A stretch of DNA of 35,215 nt from Pelobacter sp. UBA5610 (lineage in GTDB: Bacteria > Desulfobacterota > Desulfuromonadia > Desulfuromonadales > Syntrophotaleaceae). Positions 15,129 through 22,569 of the stretch are shown here, one piece after another; the first letter of the stretch is position 1; each line of letters opens with the position of its first letter. The stretch is from contig DIKU01000167.1 in the NCBI GenBank assembly GCA_002424645.1, forward strand, positions 1 through 35,215, written 5' to 3'. A model generated the notes under the pieces. The model was given only the letters and a program-made list of their open reading frames with translations, ran no database searches and had not been told where the DNA came from. Position numbers and translations under genes: made by a program.

Positions 15129-15908
15129 GGTAAACTTTTTGGGGGTTTTGGGTTCGATGCCAAGGGCTTTGAGAATCTCAAAAACCTTATCAGGCTGTGC
15201 CTGGGCAAATGTTTTCAACTCAGGATTTTCAGCAATGAAGCTGAGGAACTGTGATACGAATAGGTGCGGGTTGGCATCATTGCTAAAAAGCGCATCCGTG
15301 GCCGCACCGGCCTCCACCAGGTCGGTGTAGTAGTGGTCTTGAAATTCGACGAATATTTCGCCAAATTCATCCTTCAGGTTTGTGAACGGCGGGCCGTAAT
15401 AATCCTCATTGATGATTAGGTTGTGCTTGTTGCCGTTGGGGTTTCTTTGGTAGTAACCCTTCACGCTGAACACAATGCTCGACATGATAAAGTCGGGCTG
15501 CTCAGCCGCCATTTTAAGCACCCAGGAGCGCATACCTGGATGGGTAGGGCTTTCCTCTGATGCCGACAAAAGGTGCAAGTCCGCAATTTCCTGAAGCTTT
15601 CCGTTCACTTCGCGCAAGCGGAAGTTTTTGAAAAGCCCCAGCTGGGTGCCCATCGTTTCGCCACTCGCTGAAGGATGCCCAAAGCGAGCCTTTAGGCCGC
15701 GCTTGGCGTAGTGTTTCACATCGTATTTCACGATGTTCTCGATGAACTCCGCTTCCAGGTGAACGCCATGCCCTTTAGCAGGGCCTTCCTGTACCATGAC
15801 CACATCCGGAATGATGCCGTTGTCGGCATCAATACTGCCAGACTCAAAACCTCCCTCTGTGGGGCGGCTTCGCATCCAGCGTATGTTTTTAATTTCTTCA
15901 GGGGTCAT
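14763..15908 (-). CDS. Prohead protease-scaffold fusion (381 aa)
   Basis: The N-terminal half (to about residue 190) looks like a capsid maturation protease of the GPO/prohead type: GHGVHLEAEFIENIV, ARFGHPSASGETMGTQLGLFKNFR, then EIADLHLLSASEESPTHPGMRSWVLKMAAEQPDFIMSSIVFS. Candidate catalytic residues are the His of FGHP and a Ser of the MSSIVFS strand, but this is by eye only. The C-terminal third is a long Glu/Ala/Thr coiled coil (LTALRSKMQEAETAMSALTEKF onward) typical of scaffolding proteins. The gene directly precedes the major capsid gene. A second, internal start is likely (see 14763-15128). Confidence 0.8.
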   Translation of the reverse strand: MTPEEIKNIRWMRSRPTEGGFESGSIDADNGIIPDVVMVQEGPAKGHGVHLEAEFIENIVKYDVKHYAKRGLKARFGHPSASGETMGTQLGLFKNFRLREVNGKLQEIADLHLLSASEESPTHPGMRSWVLKMAAEQPDFIMSSIVFSVKGYYQRNPNGNKHNLIINEDYYGPPFTNLKDEFGEIFVEFQDHYYTDLVEAGAATDALFSNDANPHLFVSQFLSFIAENPELKTFAQAQPDKVFEILKALGIEPKTPKKFTMNLKEIFFGKEAPTEELTITPQELTALRSKMQEAETAMSALTEKFSAITKEVEALKTTVQEKETALTAANKRITELEAEPADEHTTGAAGDEGSSVKTFQKDPITAKAMASYEARQKRKAA

Positions 15909-15950
15909 GGTCGTAAGAGGCTGTGAAGGATTTTAGGATGGATCGGGCGA

Positions 15951-16808
15951 CTATCTACAGGTTACGGTGTAGAAGAATTTCAGGTCCGCCGTAGAGGCTG
16001 TGACCGCCGTTCCTGCGGCGTTGAGGGCAAAACCTGCGGCAGTAGTCGTGGCGAAAACCCGGGCCACCATCGTGGCCGCGAAGGTGCTCGAGGGAGTAAG
16101 TACTACCCTGCACCCATTCGGGCAAGCAACCGGAAGTGTTACCGTGGCGATTACACCGGTCGTAGTGGTGCTCGTTCCGGTATCAATGTCAATTTCACCG
16201 CTGAGTCCATTTCCAACAATTGATACCGTGGGGCTTCCGCCTGCTGCTGCGCCTGCTGCGATAGTAGGTGCTCTGGCATCCGTGCCGATTAGCTGTGGAG
16301 TTGCTCCTCGCACAATGTTGCGGAGGGCCACCAGGCGCATGGCTGTGGTAGAGTCAGTAGCGGAGGTCTTGATAGAGTCCATGTGGCCGGACCACAAGTT
16401 TGCCTCTCGGCTGGAGTATCGGCTAAGAATATGGGTGGATTTGCCAGAAACGTTGTACCGTACTGCAATACCATTTTTAGGGAGCAAATGATTGAATTGT
16501 GCCGTGTTGGCGCGTAGGTGGGTGTTCTCCAGCCAGGCGAGCTTCTGGTTTGCGGTACTCAAGCCTGCGATGCTAACAGTGCTGATATTAGCCTTGTACA
16601 CGCTGGCCCGGGTTTCGACCAGGCGAGCTTCAAATACTTCCGTGTTGCGGTTGTAGGTGAAGTAAAGATCGTCAAGTCCATATAGATGGTTTTTTACGCC
16701 ACTGGATACGACTTCGGCAGAACCTGCCGTAAGGGTAAGGGTTTGTGCGCCAAGCGGGCTGAGATATGCCAAAGCGAGGAGCACTGTAAAGAAAAGAGCC
16801 TTTCTCAT
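15951..16808 (-). CDS. Secreted fibre-like protein with signal peptide (285 aa)
   Basis: The N-terminus is a classic export signal (MRKALFFTVLLALAYLSPLGAQ, cleavage after GAQ or nearby). The middle (residues about 25-180) is a helical/beta segment (GLDDLYFTYNRNTEVFEARLVETRASVYKANIS). The last 105 residues (VSIVGNGLSGEIDIDTGTSTTTTGVIATVTLP to LKFFYTVTCR) match in pattern the C-terminal domain of the 1010-aa fibre (VSVVGNDLGGVITVTVG...). The start at 16808 has AACCCC 12 bases upstream; the longer frame to 16856 is unlikely. It opens the late unit driven by promoter b and directly precedes the protease-capsid genes. Confidence 0.75.
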   Translation of the reverse strand: MRKALFFTVLLALAYLSPLGAQTLTLTAGSAEVVSSGVKNHLYGLDDLYFTYNRNTEVFEARLVETRASVYKANISTVSIAGLSTANQKLAWLENTHLRANTAQFNHLLPKNGIAVRYNVSGKSTHILSRYSSREANLWSGHMDSIKTSATDSTTAMRLVALRNIVRGATPQLIGTDARAPTIAAGAAAGGSPTVSIVGNGLSGEIDIDTGTSTTTTGVIATVTLPVACPNGCRVVLTPSSTFAATMVARVFATTTAAGFALNAAGTAVTASTADLKFFYTVTCR

Positions 16809-16853
16809 GAATGGTTTTTTGGGGTTGAAAATTGAATGCTTCAATCGTAGGTA

Positions 16854-16890
16854 CAAAAGTGCCTGGTGCTCGCGTGGGCGGGTAGGACAC
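16854..16890 (-). promoter_or_regulatory. Late promoter b: GTGTCCTA, 21 bases, CACTTTTG
   Basis: GTGTCCTA (16890-16883), 21 bases, CACTTTTG (16861-16854). Unlike the other four members it has a real leader of about 45 bases to the ATG at 16808, with an AACCCC motif. It starts one base after the T-tract of the preceding terminator and drives the protease-capsid unit. Confidence 0.75.
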
Positions 16891-16891
16891 G

Positions 16892-16924
16892 AAAAAAGCC
16901 ACCCTGCATTGCTGCGGGGTGGCT
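16892..16924 (-). terminator. Intrinsic terminator closing the tail-fibre unit
   Basis: AGCCACCC (16924-16917 on the minus strand) pairs with GGGTGGCT (16904-16897) around a 12-base loop, followed by a run of six T. It lies after the 70-aa membrane protein gene and immediately before late promoter b. Confidence 0.9.
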
Positions 16925-16950
16925 ACCTTTCTAACACACTCAAAACTTTC

Positions 16951-17163
16951 TCATAGGGGCATTTTTAGCCCGAAAATGCCGAGGAATTCCGGTAGAAGAT
17001 CCAGCCCGCTCAAAAGCGAAATCGCCACAATCATGGATACCATGCAGATGATTACGATCTGCCAAATTCGGCGCACGGTTTTCATCTCATATCGAATACG
17101 TTGCCAGTCAGCCGCTATGCTGACCAGTACTGCAGTGAGTAAGGCAAGGGTGGGTTTTTTCAT
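16951..17163 (-). CDS. Small membrane protein, possible holin (70 aa)
   Basis: Two hydrophobic segments (LALLTAVLVSIAA and IWQIVIICMVSMIVAISLLSGL) separated by a basic loop (WQRIRYEMKTVRR). The start at 17163 overlaps the preceding stop (ATGA). Two transmembrane spans and small size fit class II holins, and it is the last gene of the unit that begins with the amidase, so it is the better holin candidate of the two small membrane proteins. No direct evidence for lysis function. Confidence 0.7.
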   Translation of the reverse strand: MKKPTLALLTAVLVSIAADWQRIRYEMKTVRRIWQIVIICMVSMIVAISLLSGLDLLPEFLGIFGLKMPL

Positions 17164-17462
17164 TGCCGGAAAGGATTTTTGGAAGGCTGCCTTTTTCGAT
17201 ACATCAACACCACATCGGGATTGAACTTCACCCCGTTGGTGTCGTAAAAAGTTTCCTCGATGTAAACCTCGTCTGCATCTTGGACGATTCTGCTCACCCG
17301 CCAACCAGGTAAAACCTCCACACGGATGTCATATTCAGGGTAGCCAGCGAATATTTTAACGGAATCTATATAGATTACGAACACGCACATGGTGTCCCGC
17401 TGTTGCGCAGCACAGAGCTGCGCAACAGCGCATAGGAGCGAAGCGAGCAGTAGTTTTTTCAT
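17160..17462 (-). CDS. Small secreted protein (100 aa)
   Basis: Signal peptide (MKKLLLASLLCAVAQLCAAQQ) followed by a small beta-rich domain (VIYIDSVKIFAGYPEYDIRVEVLPGWRVSRIVQDADEVYIEETFYD). No family recognised. The start overlaps the fibre stop. The coding region for the signal peptide carries a perfect 13-base inverted repeat (17399-17429). It sits between two other exported proteins, so it may be part of a surface-displayed set with the fibre. Confidence 0.72.
   Translation of the reverse strand: MKKLLLASLLCAVAQLCAAQQRDTMCVFVIYIDSVKIFAGYPEYDIRVEVLPGWRVSRIVQDADEVYIEETFYDTNGVKFNPDVVLMYRKRQPSKNPFRQ
17399..17429 (-). repeat. Inverted repeat in the signal-peptide coding region
   Basis: GCTGTTGCGCAGC (17399-17411), loop ACAGA, and its perfect complement (17417-17429). 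In mRNA it makes a very stable 13-bp GC-rich hairpin about 35-65 bases after the start codon; there is no T-tract. It encodes AVAQLCAAQ. Confidence 0.85.
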
Positions 17463-20400
17463 TGTGAAACTTTGTAGTGCATTTTGTATACACTGCCATT
17501 CACAGCAGTATTGCCAAGCGTGCCGGATTTGATAATGAATTCATCTACTGTGATTGAAGATTCATCACAATGCCACAGTCGTCCACCACCTGCGAGGTAA
17601 AGCATCTGCCCCGCGTTTTCGTTGGCTGAGGTGATGTTCACCGCCTTGGGGACTACATCGTAGTCCGTGTGAAAGTCGAGCGTGACGACCGTCGCGTTGG
17701 CCACAGGAGAGCTACCCACCGTAACCGTGATCACGCCGCCCAGGTCATTGCCTACCACAGAGGCCGAAGCGCCTGTGCCTGCGCCTGTGCCCACGGTGAC
17801 TGTAGGCGTTGGGCGACAGCTTAGGCGCTGCCAGTCGGTTCCATCATAGACACACTTGCCCTGGATGGTCGTGTTCCAGAATTCAAGCCCTTCTACCGGG
17901 CTTGCAATGGCTAACATTTCTGCGTTTGTGCCGCGTGGGCCGAGGAAGCCGCGTGTGGCACTATTTACCTGAAGGGCCGCAGAGGACTCATTTGTGCCGC
18001 CTCCGACCATAGCACGTTGGTTGCCAATGATCCGAAAAGCTTCGTTCGTAACAGCGCTGTTGACTGTGTTGAATACGATGTCAGAGGTTCGAGTAGCGTC
18101 GGTAGCGTTGGTCCATACTGCGTCCATGGAAGCGATGTCCCGACTGCCTATCAATCCTGCTTGTGATACCATTTGTAATCTAGTACCAAAGCCTGCAACG
18201 GTGGTATTCGTTGAGGCGGTGTTTAAGTTAATGGCAACAGGGGCATTAGTCGTTAAACTACTCCTTGATAGTTGTACTATACCAGAGCTATTACCTATGA
18301 TCGTGGCTCCAGTGGTATTGCCGAATGTCATGATAACAGATCCGCCGCCAACGACAAAGTCTGTTGTCGGCACGATCTGGTCATTGTCTATTCTCAAAGC
18401 CGACGCTGTGCCGATCGTCAAAGAGCCCTCTGCGTCGTCGGCCCTGTCAAACTTGAAGGCTTCTGCCAATGCCCCGCCATTGTCGCCTAGCATAATCCCA
18501 AATGCGGCTTCGCGGCTTGCATGGGTTGCTGTGGTCCAGTAGGAACGAATCCGCGCCATTTCTTGGTCATTGGTCGTCGAGCTTTCGCCACGGAAAAGGA
18601 TCCCGTTGCCGAAATTCGCAGCCGCCGTGCCCGTGCTGTTGATGTTCAGCGCAAGCTGGTCGGTGACGGTATTTGTCGCAGCGACGCTATTGGTGGCCGT
18701 GATGTTTTTGTTTGTCCCGATGGTCAGAACCGTCGTGTTATTCTGTTCCAGCGAAACGGTGTTGTTATCGTTTGACCCTATCACAAACCCTGCACCGAAG
18801 GAGTTACCATTGTTATTCACATCCCCCCCGCCGCCGCCCGTTGCGGCGATGGTGACAATCCCGTCCAGGCCAGTGCCGGTCGTGGTCAATGTGATGCCAG
18901 AGCCTTCTGCCAATTGCACTGACCCCCCCGTATTTGACAATGTCACAGTGTGCGTTGTAGCATTGCTTGTGTTCGATAGGGTTTGTAGTTCGTTCGTGAT
19001 GCTGCCATCTACTTCCGTTGCCGTGATGGTGATATTGGTGCCGGAAGCCGAAAAGGCATTTATTCCCCCTGCTGTAAAGGTCACGTCGCCGCCTGTGGAT
19101 GAATTCAGTGTGACCGGCGAAGCCGTCCCCGTAAAGCTTAAATCGGTAGCCCCACCCGCATCGTCTGCTGGGGCCCATGCCGTACCGTTCCATTTGATAG
19201 CCTGGCCACTTGTTGCGCCGGCTTGAGCAATTTTGCTCATGGTGACGTTTGCATCTAAGATTTTAGCAGTCGTCACATTAGCGTCTAGGATTTTGGCTGT
19301 AGTGACGTTGGCATCTAAGATTTTGGCTGTAGTGACGGCATTATCGGCGAGGTCTTCAGCGATGATGGTACCATTCGCAATTTTGTTCGAGGTGACGGTG
19401 CCGGTTACTATCGCCGTTACGCCGTCTGCATTGATTGCGATGTCTCCGGACATAGGCACCACCGCCGCGACGTTAGTCAGACTCCCAACCCAAATGCGGG
19501 CGTTTTGGAGTGCAGACCCTACAGGGCTTACACCCGTGATGGTCGTATTAGCCGCTTCGGTCAGCCTCCCATCAGCGTCCACCGTGAAGGTAGCTACTTG
19601 TGTGCCGGAGCCATACGACCCCGCCGCGACCGCGGTGCTGGCCAATTCACTCGGGCCAACCGCGTTCGCCGCAATCTCATCAGCACCCACGCCGTCCGTG
19701 GCGATTTGCGCTGTGCCGATGCTGTTAGCCGCGATGTTAGCCGTTATTTCGGTTTCGTTGTTTGCCGCGTCATCCGCAAGCGTGAATGTCACAATGCTGC
19801 CATCTAAATAGTTGGCCGCTGCTCGCGCCGTTTGCCCTACGCCTGCATCGCGCAGAGTCTGGTAATTCGTGCCGGTCGTGATGTTCGTATTGGCCGCTGC
19901 TGTCAAACGCCCATCGGCATCCACCGTAAAGGTGGCCACTTGGGTGCCAGAACCATACGAACCCGCCGATACTGCGGTGCTGGCCAATTCACTTGGCCCA
20001 ACCGCATTCGCAACGATTTGCAAGTTGCTGAACGCTCCACTTAGGTCGCCACCCGCCGTGCTGGCTGTAGTGATGTCGTCGGATGCATCTGTGTCTCCGG
20101 TGTTGGTGATGGTTAATTGATTCGTAGCGCGGCTCAGTTGAATGCCCGTGCCTGCGGCGAAGGTTACGTCCGTGCCGCTATCTGAGTTAAGCGTGAAGGG
20201 CGAGGATGCGCCCGTAAACGTCAAGTTCGCGCCGCCACCGCCGCCACCGCCGCCTTCGATGGTTTGACCGTATTCATATACTGCCTGGGCCGTTGGCATC
20301 TCGCGATGAGTGGAGGATGCGTCAATGGTATCCGTGATGCTTGTGACGTACTTGGAAGTATCCAGGCCAACACGCAGTTTTTTGCGAGCGATTTGGACAT

Positions 20401-20491
20401 CCTTGGTGTCAGTGCTGCCCTGCGCTGCGCAGGAAGCGGTGAAAAAGAGAAGGGCAAAAAGCCCGAAGAATCGTGTTAAATGGCGTACCAT
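17459..20491 (-). CDS. Long tail fibre / surface fibre with lipoprotein-like signal (1010 aa)
   Basis: Begins with an export signal with possible lipobox (MVRHLTRFFGLFALLFFTASC), unusual for a virion protein. Then: a short helix (RKKLRVGLDTSKYVTSITDTIDAS), a Gly linker, and low-complexity Thr/Ala/Gly beta repeats typical of trimeric phage fibres. These include a 43-residue module (AVGPSELASTAV to DADGRLT) present twice and a 10-residue repeat (NVTTAKILDA) three times. The C-terminal knob (KCVYDGTDWQRLSC, then VGTGAGTGASASVVGNDLGG... KMHYKVSQ) shares its last domain with the 285-aa secreted protein. It overlaps the upstream gene by 16 bases. It may be host-recognition fibre or a surface-displayed adhesin. 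Confidence 0.85.
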   Translation of the reverse strand: MVRHLTRFFGLFALLFFTASCAAQGSTDTKDVQIARKKLRVGLDTSKYVTSITDTIDASSTHREMPTAQAVYEYGQTIEGGGGGGGGANLTFTGASSPFTLNSDSGTDVTFAAGTGIQLSRATNQLTITNTGDTDASDDITTASTAGGDLSGAFSNLQIVANAVGPSELASTAVSAGSYGSGTQVATFTVDADGRLTAAANTNITTGTNYQTLRDAGVGQTARAAANYLDGSIVTFTLADDAANNETEITANIAANSIGTAQIATDGVGADEIAANAVGPSELASTAVAAGSYGSGTQVATFTVDADGRLTEAANTTITGVSPVGSALQNARIWVGSLTNVAAVVPMSGDIAINADGVTAIVTGTVTSNKIANGTIIAEDLADNAVTTAKILDANVTTAKILDANVTTAKILDANVTMSKIAQAGATSGQAIKWNGTAWAPADDAGGATDLSFTGTASPVTLNSSTGGDVTFTAGGINAFSASGTNITITATEVDGSITNELQTLSNTSNATTHTVTLSNTGGSVQLAEGSGITLTTTGTGLDGIVTIAATGGGGGDVNNNGNSFGAGFVIGSNDNNTVSLEQNNTTVLTIGTNKNITATNSVAATNTVTDQLALNINSTGTAAANFGNGILFRGESSTTNDQEMARIRSYWTTATHASREAAFGIMLGDNGGALAEAFKFDRADDAEGSLTIGTASALRIDNDQIVPTTDFVVGGGSVIMTFGNTTGATIIGNSSGIVQLSRSSLTTNAPVAINLNTASTNTTVAGFGTRLQMVSQAGLIGSRDIASMDAVWTNATDATRTSDIVFNTVNSAVTNEAFRIIGNQRAMVGGGTNESSAALQVNSATRGFLGPRGTNAEMLAIASPVEGLEFWNTTIQGKCVYDGTDWQRLSCRPTPTVTVGTGAGTGASASVVGNDLGGVITVTVGSSPVANATVVTLDFHTDYDVVPKAVNITSANENAGQMLYLAGGGRLWHCDESSITVDEFIIKSGTLGNTAVNGSVYKMHYKVSQ
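19242..19331 (-). repeat. Three tandem 30-bp repeats in the fibre gene
   Basis: Three 30-base units encode the decapeptide repeat NVTTAKILDA. Two of them differ by only a few silent bases, which suggests recent expansion or homogenisation. Confidence 0.9.
19543..20012 (-). repeat. Two direct copies of a 130-bp fibre module
   Basis: About 19543-19670 and about 19884-20012 both encode the GPSELASTAVxAGSYGSGTQVATFTVDADGRLT module; DNA identity is roughly 85% by eye. Such modules allow recombination between fibres. Confidence 0.8.
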
Positions 20492-21582
20492 ATTTCAATT
20501 GTATTTAACCCGGCCAGGCCGGAAACATGAATAGATGTTGTGGATTCGGTGCGCAGGGTTTGCGCGAAGGTGTGCCCTTCTCCGCCGAGCAGGTCTTGTG
20601 GGCCACCCAGCTCGTCGCCGTCCGGATTGAGGCCGATAGAGACGGTTTGAGCGGTATCTCCTTTCACAAATACTGCGGTAAGCAGCACCCCGCTGGGGAC
20701 TGCATATTCGTAGGCATCCTCGGAGGTTGAAATCACCACCTTGATGATATCGCCGTCGCCGATCTGGCAATACCAGAACTCTACGGAGTTGGATCCGTCC
20801 AATCCGCTCAGGAAAATATCCGTAGCAGCGGTGGTACGAAGTGCCTGGGCAAAGTTGAATGCCTCGTCAGCGGCCAGGTCTTGTGGCCCGCCAAGCTCGT
20901 CGCCTCCAGCAGTGAGGCCGATTGAGACGGTTTGATCAGCATTGGAGCGCACCCAAATGGCGATGAGCAACACACCTTCAGGGATGCTCTGTGTAAGCGT
21001 TGCGGAGGAGGTGCTGACGGGTAAACGTACTACTTCGGCATCGCTGACCGATGAGGATCCAGGCGGGATTGATCCGCCGCCGCCTCCACTGCCGCCAATC
21101 ACTTCTAGCACTCCTGTGAAATAAGGAGCGGGCTTGCTTAATTTGAGCAAGCCCTCGAATGCGTATCCATTTGCGGCACTCCTATCTCCTGAGTCTCCAG
21201 CCGCTTTGAGCCGGATGTAGGGGAGGAAACGCCGCGTATCGTCCTGATAGGTAACAACCAGGTGGATACGGCGATTCATGAGTTTGGCCCGGAGCCACTC
21301 TACCGATGCGCTGATGCCCCGCACGCTGGCGCGAAAGACGTATGCTATTGAATCGCCCGAAGGCGAGGCTATGTCTGTGTTATCTGAGAGTCGAGCGGTA
21401 AGATTGTCCGCTTCAAAAGCATAAGCGGCCTTGCCTGGTTTGAAGGTCAATTCCGATATCGCCGGCACGATGTGCCACGCCGGATCTGATTCAAGATCAA
21501 GCGGATCTATCATCGCAACTCCCTTTAAGCCGGGAGGTGGCTTCAAACAAGCTTTCCTTATCGCGTGTAGATCAGCAAACAT
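20476..21582 (-). CDS. Tail protein with a duplicated C-terminal domain (368 aa)
   Basis: The N-terminal 160 residues (DPAWHIVPAISELTFKPGKAAYAFEADNLTARLSD, WLRAKLMNRRIHLVVTYQDDTRRFLPYIRL) look like a tail-tip adaptor domain. After a Gly-rich linker (GGSGGGGGS) come two tandem copies of an approximately 80-residue domain, each with TVSIGL..GGDELGGPQDL....FAQ.LRT and ending in EFWY or EIWY. It precedes and overlaps the fibre gene by 16 bases, so it probably connects the fibre to the tail tip or forms a second receptor-binding unit. No enzyme motif. Confidence 0.75.
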   Translation of the reverse strand: MFADLHAIRKACLKPPPGLKGVAMIDPLDLESDPAWHIVPAISELTFKPGKAAYAFEADNLTARLSDNTDIASPSGDSIAYVFRASVRGISASVEWLRAKLMNRRIHLVVTYQDDTRRFLPYIRLKAAGDSGDRSAANGYAFEGLLKLSKPAPYFTGVLEVIGGSGGGGGSIPPGSSSVSDAEVVRLPVSTSSATLTQSIPEGVLLIAIWVRSNADQTVSIGLTAGGDELGGPQDLAADEAFNFAQALRTTAATDIFLSGLDGSNSVEFWYCQIGDGDIIKVVISTSEDAYEYAVPSGVLLTAVFVKGDTAQTVSIGLNPDGDELGGPQDLLGGEGHTFAQTLRTESTTSIHVSGLAGLNTIEIWYAI

Positions 21583-21627
21583 AATATAGGAGTTTGAAAA
21601 GTGCGGCCCCGCGCGGTTTTTGGGGGT

Positions 21628-22491
21628 TTAGCCGTTGGCAGAAGCGTGTTCCTGATTAGCAGGTGCGGGGCCGCTATCTTTTTCGTCACAAATGTGCGGG
21701 GCCCCTGATGGGGGTGGAAGGACGTAGGAAGGATCGAGCAGTGGCAGTATAGCCCTGGCGAACTTGCGATCTGTCTTGATTCTGTGCCGAATATGAGCGA
21801 GGGCCCGGTAAATGTTAGCGCGGTGCTTCTTGAACTTGCGTTTGATTTCGCCAATGTCTCGTCCACCTCGCACGGCGTAGATATATATGTATCCATGTCG
21901 AGCGAGTATTTCCCTACGCCGGATCCGGGCGGCTTCTAACCTGGCATCGAGTGCCCGACAAAGCTCATCCAGGGCTGCCTGGTTTATTGCTTCGACGCTG
22001 TTGTCGCGATACTGCCAAATCCGCGATTGAGGTCGGACAGTTCGCGAAATATTTGTCGCGGAATTGGCAAGAAACTTTTTGCGAAAACGAGAGTATTCCC
22101 GGTATGCCGACTCCTGTGAAAAGTCGTCGTCTGAAAGGCTATACTGAGCGTAAAAATCGCGGAGTGCCGACATGGCCAAACCCTTGCCCGGGAAGCGAAG
22201 CGAACACGCATGCATGTGTCGGGAAAGTTGTTCGAGATGGAGGCGGTGAATCACTACGCCGAGACGCAGCCCCTGGGCTTGGATTTGTGCCGCGAGCTGA
22301 GCAGGCACCTTGATCTCCAATCCGGATTTTACCACCGCCTCCTCCTCAGGTGTGAAGCGTGTTGTCGTGCGATCAATCCTTATCACGTCTGCCAGCCAAT
22401 CGGCGCGGCCTGGTGAAATGGGCTGAAAGCCTTCGTATTCAGTACGAAGTATTTTTTCGCTGAAAGATGACAGCGGCAAAAATATGACCAT
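21628..22491 (-). CDS. Possible HTH transcription regulator inside the tail cluster (287 aa)
   Basis: Not a typical structural protein: basic, helical and Arg-rich. Residues about 215-250 (GGRDIGEIKRKFKKHRANIYRALAHIRHRIKTD) have the spacing of a helix-turn-helix like sigma region 4.2 or LuxR/Mor-type activators (I..I...F...R..IYRAL..IR.RI). The N-terminal 200 residues match nothing I recognise; sigma region 2 is not evident. It is preceded by an AT-rich region with an operator-like repeat pair (22536-22565), suggesting independent regulation within the late tail unit. It is a candidate activator of the STGTCCTA late promoters; the HTH assignment is by eye and could be wrong. Confidence 0.5.
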   Translation of the reverse strand: MVIFLPLSSFSEKILRTEYEGFQPISPGRADWLADVIRIDRTTTRFTPEEEAVVKSGLEIKVPAQLAAQIQAQGLRLGVVIHRLHLEQLSRHMHACSLRFPGKGLAMSALRDFYAQYSLSDDDFSQESAYREYSRFRKKFLANSATNISRTVRPQSRIWQYRDNSVEAINQAALDELCRALDARLEAARIRRREILARHGYIYIYAVRGGRDIGEIKRKFKKHRANIYRALAHIRHRIKTDRKFARAILPLLDPSYVLPPPSGAPHICDEKDSGPAPANQEHASANG

Positions 22492-22511
22492 GGATTAAGC
22501 GTGTATATTAC

Positions 22512-22565
22512 CAAACAAGCTAAAACCTTGCCAATTTTGCAAAGAATAAGCTATTTGTTTGCAAA
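22512..22565 (-). promoter_or_regulatory. AT-rich control region upstream of the 287-aa gene
   Basis: Two identical 8-bp palindromes TTTGCAAA (22536-22543 and 22558-22565) lie exactly 22 bp apart, two helical turns, so a protein could bind both on one face. On the minus strand the proximal TTTG is followed after 20 bases by CTTGTTTG (22519-22512), a weak match (two mismatches) to TAnnTTTG. The base composition is much more AT-rich than its surroundings. Confidence 0.5.
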
Positions 22566-22569
22566 TTAC

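Noticed and set aside
19242..19331. Tandem repeats as a CRISPR-like array
   Set aside because: The 30-bp units are directly adjacent with no spacers and are in frame, encoding a decapeptide repeat of the fibre.
18570..19811. Two long plus-strand frames opposite the fibre gene
   Set aside because: They arise from the repeated, low-complexity codons of the fibre gene; Val/Pro/Ala-rich composition is typical of antisense reading.
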